DNA of 64,000 nucleotides, from the NCBI RefSeq assembly GCF_026540895.1, contig NZ_JALNUR010000011.1:1-64000 (forward strand). Direction: 5' to 3'. The position numbers and the translations under genes are program-made. Position 1 is the first letter of the stretch; each line of letters begins with the position of its first letter. Below are positions 34,927 to 42,250 of the stretch, in pieces. The notes under the pieces are model-generated. The model saw only the letters and a program-made list of their open reading frames with translations, was not told the DNA's origin and ran no database searches. The DNA is from Sphingomonas sp. GM_Shp_1 (lineage in GTDB: Bacteria > Pseudomonadota > Alphaproteobacteria > Sphingomonadales > Sphingomonadaceae).

Positions 34927-36441
34927 ATGGCGACCATCGTATCCACGGTGGCCTATCTTGGGCTGGAGGCGCGCGCCGTCGAGGTGCAGGTGCAGTTGAT
35001 CGCGGGATTGCCCGCCTTCAACCTGGTCGGCCTGGCGGACAAGGCGGTGGGGGAGAGTCGCGAACGGGTGCGCGCGGCGATCGCCGCCATGGGCCTGGCG
35101 CTGCCGCCCAAGCGGATCGCGGTGAACCTGTCGCCCGCCGACCTGCCCAAGGAAGGATCGCATTTCGATCTGCCCATCGCGCTCGCCTTGCTGGCGGCGA
35201 TGGGGGTGATCGACGCCGAACTGCTCGCCGACCATGTCGTGGTGGGGGAGTTGGCGCTGGACGGACGGATCGGCCGGTCACCGGGCGTGCTGCTCGCGGC
35301 GATCCATGCGGGGGCGGTCAACAAGGGGCTGATCTGTCCCGCCGCGCAAGGGGCGGAGGCGAGTTGGGCCGGCGGCGGTTCGGTGATCGCCGCGCCGGAC
35401 CTGTTGTCGCTCATCAACCATCTGAAAGGCCATAGCGTCTTGCCGCTGCCCGAGGGGGGCACGGTGGAGGATGCCGCACCCGGGCCCGATCTGTCGCAGG
35501 TCAAGGGACAGGAAAATGCCCGCCGCGCGCTGGAGATCGCGGCGGCGGGTGGCCATAACCTGCTGATGAGCGGACCGCCCGGATCGGGCAAATCGCTGAT
35601 GGCCGCCTGTCTGCCCGGTATCCTGCCGCCGCTCGACGCCGCCGAAGCGCTGGAGGTGTCGATGGTCCAGTCGGTGGCGGGCACGCTGGCCGGCGGGCGG
35701 CTGACCCGGACGCGACCCTTCCGTGCGCCGCATCATTCCGCCTCCATGGCGGCACTGACCGGCGGCGGGCTGAAGGCGCGACCGGGCGAGGTGAGCCTGG
35801 CGCATCTGGGCGTGTTGTTCCTCGACGAACTGCCCGAGTTTCAACGTGTCGTGCTCGATTCGCTCCGCCAGCCGCTGGAGACGGGCACGGTCAGCATCGC
35901 GCGCGCCAACGCCCATGTGACCTTCCCGGCGCGGGTGCAACTGGTCGCGGCGATGAACCCGTGCCGCTGCGGCCATCTGGGTGACGCCGCACTGGCATGC
36001 GCACGCGCCCCGCGCTGTGCCGCCGATTATCAGGCGAAGATCTCGGGGCCGCTGCTCGACCGAATCGATCTGTCGGTCGAGGTCCAGCCGGTGCGCGCGG
36101 TCGATCTCTTCCAACCCTCTGCCGCCGAATCGTCGGAGATGGTCGCGCGGCGCGTGGCCGCGGCCCGTGCGCTTCAGACCGAGCGGTATCGCGACGCGCC
36201 TGTCACCGTCCGTACCAATGCCGAGGCGGACGGTGCTCTTCTCGAACGCTGGGCCATGCCGGACGAAGCGGGGCGCACGCTGCTGGCCGAGGCGGCGGAG
36301 CGGATGCGCCTGACCGCGCGGGGCTATACCCGCGTGCTGCGGGTCGCCCGGACCATCGCCGACCTCGCGGGCGCGGAGCGGGTGGGGCGCATCCATGTCG
36401 CCGAAGCGCTCAGCTATCGCCAGCGCCCTCCGACCAATTGA
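34927..36441 (+). CDS. comM: YifB/ComM-family Mg-chelatase-like AAA+ ATPase
   Basis: The 504-residue protein is related to ComM, a hexameric helicase that promotes branch migration during natural transformation. The N-terminal Lon-like/ChlI domain (residues 1-180) includes GLPAFNLVGLADKAVGESRERVRAAI. The ATPase domain has Walker A GPPGSGKS near residue 216, RPFRAPHHSAS, Walker B LFLDELPEF and the zinc-like MNPCRCGHLGD. It ends with a helical lid, SYRQRPPTN. A G-rich ribosome binding site precedes the ATG at 34927. Divergent from rpmH. Confidence 0.94.
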   Translation: MATIVSTVAYLGLEARAVEVQVQLIAGLPAFNLVGLADKAVGESRERVRAAIAAMGLALPPKRIAVNLSPADLPKEGSHFDLPIALALLAAMGVIDAELLADHVVVGELALDGRIGRSPGVLLAAIHAGAVNKGLICPAAQGAEASWAGGGSVIAAPDLLSLINHLKGHSVLPLPEGGTVEDAAPGPDLSQVKGQENARRALEIAAAGGHNLLMSGPPGSGKSLMAACLPGILPPLDAAEALEVSMVQSVAGTLAGGRLTRTRPFRAPHHSASMAALTGGGLKARPGEVSLAHLGVLFLDELPEFQRVVLDSLRQPLETGTVSIARANAHVTFPARVQLVAAMNPCRCGHLGDAALACARAPRCAADYQAKISGPLLDRIDLSVEVQPVRAVDLFQPSAAESSEMVARRVAAARALQTERYRDAPVTVRTNAEADGALLERWAMPDEAGRTLLAEAAERMRLTARGYTRVLRVARTIADLAGAERVGRIHVAEALSYRQRPPTN

Positions 36442-36472
36442 CGCGCGCGGTCGCGGCGTGGGACGTTCGGCC

Positions 36473-36784
36473 ATGGCAAAGCGGCACATGGCGTCGACGC
36501 TGGCCCGCGCGACGGGGATCGCGGCCCTGATCCTGTTGGGGCCGCCGCTGACATGGTTGGCGATCCTGTGGTCGGACCCGGTGGCGTGGGGGCCGCAGGG
36601 ACCGATCTTCATCTATGGCCTCGCCGCTCTTGCGGTAACGCCGGGGCTCGTCGGGCTGGCGTTGCTCACCGTGCGGAGGAGCACCAACTGGCTGATCCTG
36701 CCACTCTATCTGGTCGCTGTGGCATTGGTGTTGATGACGACCCTGGTCTATTTCGTCTGCATCGCCACGCATGATTGTCCCTAG
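36473..36784 (+). CDS. Small polytopic membrane protein of unknown function
   Basis: The 103-residue protein has three clear membrane helices: residues 15-33, 44-65 and 74-96. It ends with an unusual VCIATHDCP tail carrying two cysteines. It starts 31 nt after comM and is probably cotranscribed. Starts at 36473 or 36488 are both possible. No family recognised. Confidence 0.7.
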   Translation: MAKRHMASTLARATGIAALILLGPPLTWLAILWSDPVAWGPQGPIFIYGLAALAVTPGLVGLALLTVRRSTNWLILPLYLVAVALVLMTTLVYFVCIATHDCP

Positions 36785-36842
36785 GCAACGACAATCATCG
36801 CTTGCACCCCGCATCACCCTCGTCTAGCAGCGCCTCTTCGCT

Positions 36843-36927
36843 GCCCCTGTGGCGAAATTGGTAGACGCATTCGACTCAAAATCGAACGCCGCAAGGCATG
36901 CTGGTTCGAGTCCGGCCAGGGGCACCA
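36843..36927 (+). tRNA. tRNA-Leu (anticodon CAA)
   Basis: An 85-nt class II tRNA. The acceptor GCCCCTG pairs with CAGGGGC, then discriminator A and an encoded CCA. The anticodon loop CTCAAAA (stem TCGA/TCGA) gives CAA, reading UUG. The long variable arm CGCCGCAAGGCATG and the TTCGAGT T-loop are intact. Confidence 0.95.
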
Positions 36928-37068
36928 CTTCCGGTCGGAACCGCGCACCATGGTCATGGCGGCGTCGCCGCTCCGCAAGACCAGACCAGGCCGCAGTCAT
37001 CTCATAAGACCGCGCATTCCCACGCCGATCGGGCGGAGCCAAAGGATTGATCCATGTGTTGAACGACC

Positions 37069-37800
37069 ATGGATCGGGAACGCAAAACCACGGCTGTCGA
37101 GCGGGCTGACCGCAAGATCACCTCCAAAGTGAATGACGAACGCGACAGTTGGCCGGTGCGGCTGATGGGCGCCGCCAGCGAGATCGGCGATCAGCCGGAA
37201 ATGCGGACGATCTGCGCCGCCACGATCGCTCTCGGTATCGCCCGACGGGATCGGCACCTCACCGGCGCCGGCGTCAGGATGTTGGCGGCCCACACGCTGG
37301 CGACATGGACCAAGAGCCGGATCAAAGCCGTGATCGACCGCAGGCGCCCGAAAAACGGTGATGATCCGCGGGTGCGCCGCGGGGATAGCGACCGTCACGA
37401 GGAGAATTCATTCCCCTCGGGCCACAGCGCCGGTGCGGTGGCGGTCGGCGAGGCCATGGCGCGAGCCTATCCCGACCATTCACTCGCTGCCCGTGGTGCA
37501 GCGCTGGCGGTCTCTGTCGTGCAGGTGCCGCGCGGAACGCATTATGCCAGCGATGTGGTCGCCGGGATCGCCATAGGCCTGATCGCCGAACGCGCGAGCG
37601 ACGCAGCGATCGATCTGGCGGTCCGATGGACCCGGCGCGAGCTTGCGAAACGGCAGCGCGGGATCGGGGGCGCCGCGACGCCGATCATCCGCCCTGCAGG
37701 GGCGCCGCCATCGCCTCGGATGCCGCAGGACAGGACGGACGCAGTCTCCGCCCGATCTGCACTTTATTCACCTGAGCTTATTGCCCTGGCACGCCCTTGA
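37069..37800 (+). CDS. PAP2-superfamily phosphatase-like protein with altered motif 3
   Basis: The 243-residue protein matches the PAP2 (type 2 phosphatidic acid phosphatase) fold. Motif 1 is KAVIDRRRP and motif 2 is SFPSGHSAG, both intact. Motif 3 reads VQVPRGTHYASDV. The catalytic His and Asp are present, but the Ser-Arg pair normally found seven and six positions before that His is replaced by Val-Gln. An Arg three before the His is kept. The protein may be a weak or specialised phosphatase. The N-terminus is highly charged, without a signal peptide. It stands alone, 141 nt after tRNA-Leu. Confidence 0.82.
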   Translation: MDRERKTTAVERADRKITSKVNDERDSWPVRLMGAASEIGDQPEMRTICAATIALGIARRDRHLTGAGVRMLAAHTLATWTKSRIKAVIDRRRPKNGDDPRVRRGDSDRHEENSFPSGHSAGAVAVGEAMARAYPDHSLAARGAALAVSVVQVPRGTHYASDVVAGIAIGLIAERASDAAIDLAVRWTRRELAKRQRGIGGAATPIIRPAGAPPSPRMPQDRTDAVSARSALYSPELIALARP

Positions 37801-37881
37801 GGCGTTTATGGCGCATGGCGGAATGAACGCGAGGAGCGAGCCATATGGCGTTGTGCATACACCATAGGGCAAAATGGCCCG

Positions 37882-38418
37882 ATGACGCAGATGGATAGCA
37901 CCGACCTGCCCGACGGCATCGACGAGCGCCATGTGGCGCCCGTGCGAGGGCTTCGGGCGCATGCCAGCCCGCTCGCCTTCGTTGTTCTGGGCGCAACGCT
38001 GGCCGTGGCGGCGACCGGGCTGCTGGGAGGTGCACCCGCGCCCGTTACGACCGTCAACGCTCCCGCCGCTTCGCTGGAGCTCAAGATCGCCCGGCCGCTA
38101 CGCAGCGGCTTGTTTTTCGAGACCCGTATTCGGGTCACCGCCCGACAAGCCATTGCCAAGCCCGTCATCGGGGTGGACGCGACCCTGTGGCGCGATCTGA
38201 CCATCAACAGTCAGGTCCCAGCCCCTGCCAATGAGAGCTTCGAGCATGGGCAGTATCGCTTCGAATATGGCGCGCTGAAGGCCGGGGAGACATTGGAAGT
38301 CAAGATCGACGGCCAGACCAATCCGCCGTTGATCGGCCATGTCGCGGGAAACGTCACGCTTCTGGATGACGACGCCCCACTGACCGAGGCGCATATCGCC
38401 ATTCCGGTCTTGCCGTAA
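37882..38418 (+). CDS. Single-pass anchored protein of unknown function, partner of DUF421 gene
   Basis: The 178-residue product has a cytoplasmic N-terminus of about 28 residues, one membrane helix (SPLAFVVLGATLAVAATGLLGG) and a soluble domain of about 120 residues. The domain is rich in beta-prone stretches, such as LELKIARPLRSGLFFETRIRVTA and YRFEYGALKAGETLEVKIDGQTN, suggesting an immunoglobulin-like beta sandwich on the periplasmic side. Its TAA stop shares its last A with the ATG of the next gene (TAATG), so the two are translationally coupled. No family recognised. Confidence 0.78.
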   Translation: MTQMDSTDLPDGIDERHVAPVRGLRAHASPLAFVVLGATLAVAATGLLGGAPAPVTTVNAPAASLELKIARPLRSGLFFETRIRVTARQAIAKPVIGVDATLWRDLTINSQVPAPANESFEHGQYRFEYGALKAGETLEVKIDGQTNPPLIGHVAGNVTLLDDDAPLTEAHIAIPVLP

Positions 38419-38900
38419 TGGACATCGTCCTACGGGCCTCTGTTACGTTCGCGGCACTCTACCTGTTGCTGCGGCTGCTGGGGAAGCGGGAAATCGGCCA
38501 ACTCACACCCTTCGAACTGGTGGTCATCGTCGTGATGGGCGACCTGGTCCAGCAAGGCGTCACGCATAACGACTTCAGCCTTACCGGTTCGATCCTCGCG
38601 ATCGCGACCTTTGCCTTCTGGGCGCTGGTGATGAGTTGGGCGACCTATCTTTCACCCAGGCTGGAAACGTTGTTGGACGGTCGGCCGCAGGTCATCATCC
38701 GGGATGGGGAGTTGATCGAAGCCAATCTGCGCCGCGACCGCATCACGCGCGCAGAGGTCGAGGCGGAGATGCGGCTGGCGGGAATCGCCCATATGGATCA
38801 AGTCGCTTGGGCGATCTTGGAGACGCAGGGCAAGATCAGCTTCATCCGCAAGGACGGCGGCGAAGTGCTGCCCGATGACGACGACGCTGGCACGGCGTAA
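38418..38900 (+). CDS. DUF421/YetF-family membrane protein
   Basis: The 160-residue protein begins with MDIVLRASVTFAALYLLLRLLGKREIGQLTPFELVVIVVMGDLVQ, the hallmark of DUF421 (YetF/YcaP-like) proteins, with two or three membrane helices. A cytoplasmic domain follows, with LETLLDGRPQVIIRDGELIEANLRRDRITRAEVEAEMR and an acidic end. The molecular role of the family is not established. The coupled upstream gene encodes the anchored beta-rich protein and may be its partner. Confidence 0.9.
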   Translation: MDIVLRASVTFAALYLLLRLLGKREIGQLTPFELVVIVVMGDLVQQGVTHNDFSLTGSILAIATFAFWALVMSWATYLSPRLETLLDGRPQVIIRDGELIEANLRRDRITRAEVEAEMRLAGIAHMDQVAWAILETQGKISFIRKDGGEVLPDDDDAGTA

Positions 38901-38914
38901 CGACTGTAGCAGGG

Positions 38915-39130
38915 GGGGCGGCCAGAGGGACGAAGCCGTTGAAGTGGATGGTTCGGCGGTCATAGTCGGTGGCGCCGCGGTGGAATTCCATCCGGCGGCC
39001 GAAGCATCGCTCCATCTGGTTTGTAGACGGCGTCGTCATGAGGGATGGCGACTTTGCGGTTGCGCATGGAGGGCATGACAGCCCTCTCGATCTGATGACG
39101 CAAGCCGTCCGCAACGCCGATGCTCATGGT
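38915..39130 (-). pseudogene. Frameshifted remnant of an IS5-family transposase C-terminus
   Basis: Read on the minus strand, one frame gives LRHQIERAVMPSMRNRKVAI followed by PHDDAVYK. A second frame, shifted by one, continues NQMERCFGRRMEFHRGATDY and DRRTIHFNGFVPLAA. Joined, these match the conserved end of IS5-group transposases, where a basic RNRKVAIPHD-type block precedes IERCFGRLK-FRR-ATRYDR and a final GFVHLAA. No N-terminal DDE domain and no clear terminal inverted repeats remain. It lies 14 nt beyond the DUF421 stop, at the left edge of the AT-rich accessory region. Confidence 0.78.
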
Positions 39131-39783
39131 GTTTCGATCGCCCTGCCGATCCTGGAGCTTCATGCCTGGAGGGCGGGACTCGTGCCGGTCGCTTTAGCCC
39201 GCACCCGATACGACCGCCGCGACAACGATAGTGTCGCTGCGATCGCTTCTGTCGCAGCGGTTCAGAACAACGCCGCTGAGCCCCAGCCTATAGCAGGAAC
39301 ACGGGAAAGCTTTGCGGCACCGGCAATGTGCCCCGATTTTTGCTTTATGGAACAATTACTAACGTCGACATGACCGGACACAAGAGCAAGTCCCTGATCC
39401 TAATATTCTGGTCGATATCACATGTTTCAGGCTGATCTTCCTGAAGAGGAAATGGTTATTCTGTAGAATCGGTCAATAGACGAATAAAGGTAAAATTCAG
39501 AAGCTTGCCTCGAGCCGGTAAACAAAAATCTGGAAAGTAAAATCCATTATATTCCATATGTTAAGAAACTTTCCATCGATAGATTGACGTTAAGCATGAT
39601 GTTAATGCCAACTAATGAATATATTTACATGAGTTAGACAATATAGTTCAAACACATTATGTTACCGATAATTCAACTCAAGAAAACGGCCATAGTTTAA
39701 AGTTGTAAACTTGCCTGATTTCTTCGCGAAGGTTAAAAAGCCCGCATTAGATAGCTTTGTGCTTTAACGATGTGGGGGGATCC
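39131..39783. other. AT-rich intergenic region upstream of the two-partner secretion locus
   Basis: From about 39360 the sequence becomes visibly AT-rich, with many ATAT, TTAA and AAAT stretches, in sharp contrast to the surrounding high-GC DNA. I find no convincing gene; the plus-strand open frame at 38969-39373 is antisense to the transposase remnant. The region probably contains the promoter of the secretion locus. TTAA words are frequent (for example in 39590-39620), but no exact TTAA-N7-TTAA CtrA site was seen. Confidence 0.55.
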
Positions 39784-40422
39784 ATGTCGCAATTGATATC
39801 ACCCAACGAGCGATATTTGATTTCGCTGTTGTCATTGCGGGGAGCCCGCGTGTCAAATGGCCTCGGTATATATTGCGACGATGCCTATCGGGCGGTTCGT
39901 GGTGAACATATTTTAAATATGGTGTCGATGATTGCACTACAAGATGTGGTGTGTGTAGCGGTAAGATTTGTCAGTGGTATCGCTGAGACGAATAACGGCG
40001 ATGGATTGATCATTCGTCCGCGCCGCGTGATCAAAACAGTCTTGTCGTCCGTCTTGTCCGGACATGTGTTGCCTGCCCTGCGTTCATATCGCGCGCGGTC
40101 AATGATCCGCCTGCTTTCACCGGCGCGAGGTGCAGCGGCAGGATCCAGCGCTCGTCGCACACGGCTTCGCTTGTTCCCGGCACATCTATCGACTTCGAAT
40201 TTCGTTCGGTCGGACTCCATCCGAGCGAGCGGAATGCAGCGCGAGATTTCGCCCCTTTCTCTCGCGCTGCAAAAACTTTCCGAAACGGCTCGTCCGGGCG
40301 GACCCATGCGGCGGCATCCGCCCTCGGACGCCGCCCGCCCGCACCCTTCCGTCGCGTCCATCGGCACGGGGACACTCGCTCATCGGGGTGCTCGGCCCGC
40401 GTCCTTTTTCAATGAGGTAAAT
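39784..40422 (+). other. Long leader or upstream open frame before tpsB
   Basis: An ATG at 39784 follows GGGGGG at a good distance and opens a frame (MSQLISPNERYLISLLSLRG and onward) that continues, in frame and without stop, into tpsB. The first 85 or so codons have moderate GC and protein-like composition. The rest, from about 40040, is Arg/Ser/Pro-rich and looks non-coding. A 213-residue extension before the TpsB signal peptide would be abnormal. I therefore read this as a separate or decayed upstream gene plus leader, not as part of mature TpsB. Confidence 0.4.
40235..40271 (+). promoter_or_regulatory. Perfect 12-bp hairpin in the tpsB leader
   Basis: TGCAGCGCGAGA (40235-40246) is the exact reverse complement of 40260-40271, with a 13-nt pyrimidine-rich loop. 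AAAAACTTTCC follows, not a U-run, so it is not a standard terminator. It sits about 150 nt upstream of the tpsB start and could be an operator or an RNA leader structure. Confidence 0.5.
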
Positions 40423-42189
40423 TTGTCAGATCATCTCCTCGCTTCGTCTGCTCGGTTGCGATTCCTGAAGTCGCGCCATGCCGCCCGGGTCCATCACCTC
40501 GCCTGGGCATTGGGTACGTTCGGCGTGATGCTGGCCGCCCAGCCCGCCTTCGCGCAGCAGGGCGTTCCCTCGACGGTCGATCCGAACCGGGTCGGCGGCA
40601 ATCTGGAGGCGGCACCGGAGTTGAAGCCCACCCCCAGGCTCGTCATCGGGCAGGGCGAACAGCAGGCGGCGCCCGCCGATGCGGGCAAGTTACGCTTCGT
40701 GTGGCGCGATGTCCGGATCGATGGCGCCCAGTCGATCCCGGTCGCCGAACTCCTGAAGGAATGGAAGCACGCGCCGGGCGAGGAGGTTTCGGTCGAAGAC
40801 GTGTTCGTCTTCGCGAATGCGATCACGCGGCTCTACAGCCGTAAAGGCTATGCCCTGTCCTTCGCGGTCGTGCCCGAGCAGCGGATCGAGGACGGCATCG
40901 TCGTGATCCGCGTTATCGAGGGTTTCGTCGATCGCGTCGAGTTCGTCGGCGAACCCCTGCCCAAGGGGTTGCTCGACACCGGGCCGGTCGCGGGCATCGC
41001 CGATCGGATCAAGGCGTCCAGGCCGCTGCGCACGGCCGATCTCGAACGCTATCTTCTCCTCATCAACGATGTGCCCGGCGTCCAGGCGCGCGCCACCCTG
41101 TCGCCGTCCAAGGACGTGATCGGCGGCTCGGTCCTGACCATCGAGATCGGGCGGACGCGCCGCGGCATGGATGTCGGCTATAACAGCTATCTTCCACGTT
41201 CGCTGGGGACGCACGTCGTCGGGGGCACGGTCGATTTCAACGGCGTGCTGACCGGCGGCGACCGGGTGCGCCTGGGCGCGTTCAAGAGCGTCACGGACGA
41301 TGCCTTCTGGAACCTGTCCGGCGATTACAGCTCCATGATCGGCCCCGATGGGCTGACGCTGAACCTGTCGGGCGGCTATTCGCATACGCGTCCGGTCACC
41401 CCGTTGCTGCGCCTGCTCGACTATCAGGGTGATACGGCCACGGCGCGGGTTTCGCTGGCCTATCCGATCATCCGCTCGCGCAACCGCAATCTGGGGATCG
41501 AGGTGGGGACGGGGCTGGCCAATGCCGACTCCCAGTTGCTGGGCGCGGGCGAGATGCGCGACCGGCTGCGTTCGGCCACGGCGGCCCTCAACTATGCCGA
41601 GACGAACAGCCAGCAGGCGGTGACGCAGTTGCGACTGGGCGTCGAGACGGGCCTGACCTGGTTCGATGCCCGGGCCAACAGCCGCGCCAATGGCCGGCTC
41701 GACTATATGCTGGTGACGATGGAGGTCCAGCGCCTCCAGCCGCTTTTCGCCCTGGCGGGGGGGCAGGTGTCGGCGCTGGTCGCCACGCAGGGCCAGGCGG
41801 CCGCGCGCGGCCCGCTCTATAGCGCAGCGGAGTGCAGCCTGGGTGGCCGCCGTTTCGGTCGACGCTTCGATGCCGGTGTGCTGGTCGGCGACCATTGCGT
41901 GCTGAGCAGTGCGGAACTGCGCTGGAGCACGGGCGGCGTGGTCGATGGCGTGTCGGTCGGGACGCAACTCTATGGTTTCATCGACGGCGGTCGCATCTGG
42001 CAGGCGGGTGCGCTGCTTCCCCAGGAGCGCCGCAGCGCCTCGGCCGCATCGGCGGGGCTCGGGCTCCGGCTCAGCCTGACCGACCATATTTCGGGTGGGA
42101 TCGAGGCGAGCCGGATCGTCCGGGCGCCGGCGGGCAGCCCGCTCGATCATGGTGGCCGGTTGGTCGGCAATATCGGCTTCCGCTTCTGA
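40423..42189 (+). CDS. TpsB two-partner secretion transporter (ShlB/FhaC/HecB family)
   Basis: This 588-residue Omp85-superfamily protein exports the large exoprotein encoded next. A signal peptide ends at AAQPAFA-QQ near residue 50. Two POTRA-like domains follow (about residues 85-250: LRFVWRDVRIDGAQSIPVAE, then YALSFAVVPEQRIEDGIVVIRVIEGFVDRVEFVG). The rest is a 16-strand barrel ending in the aromatic GNIGFRF. The loop-6 region reads GGRRFGRRFDAGVLVGDHC in place of the VRGY-type motif, and GFIDGGRIW is conserved. The start is TTG at 40423, with GAGG six nt upstream. The tpsA gene begins 61 nt downstream. Confidence 0.92.
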   Translation: MSDHLLASSARLRFLKSRHAARVHHLAWALGTFGVMLAAQPAFAQQGVPSTVDPNRVGGNLEAAPELKPTPRLVIGQGEQQAAPADAGKLRFVWRDVRIDGAQSIPVAELLKEWKHAPGEEVSVEDVFVFANAITRLYSRKGYALSFAVVPEQRIEDGIVVIRVIEGFVDRVEFVGEPLPKGLLDTGPVAGIADRIKASRPLRTADLERYLLLINDVPGVQARATLSPSKDVIGGSVLTIEIGRTRRGMDVGYNSYLPRSLGTHVVGGTVDFNGVLTGGDRVRLGAFKSVTDDAFWNLSGDYSSMIGPDGLTLNLSGGYSHTRPVTPLLRLLDYQGDTATARVSLAYPIIRSRNRNLGIEVGTGLANADSQLLGAGEMRDRLRSATAALNYAETNSQQAVTQLRLGVETGLTWFDARANSRANGRLDYMLVTMEVQRLQPLFALAGGQVSALVATQGQAAARGPLYSAAECSLGGRRFGRRFDAGVLVGDHCVLSSAELRWSTGGVVDGVSVGTQLYGFIDGGRIWQAGALLPQERRSASAASAGLGLRLSLTDHISGGIEASRIVRAPAGSPLDHGGRLVGNIGFRF

Positions 42190-42250
42190 TCCCGCCCGAC
42201 CGGACCGGTCGGGCGCAGCCAGATGCATATGACAAACACGGGGTGATGAA

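Noticed and set aside
38969..39373. Plus-strand open frame of 134 residues
   Set aside because: It overlaps the transposase remnant, which reads well on the minus strand, and has no recognisable domain or ribosome binding site.
39360..39783. Candidate CtrA box (TTAA-N7-TTAA)
   Set aside because: The nearest match, near 39592-39607, has an 8-nt spacer, and AT-rich DNA yields TTAA words by chance.
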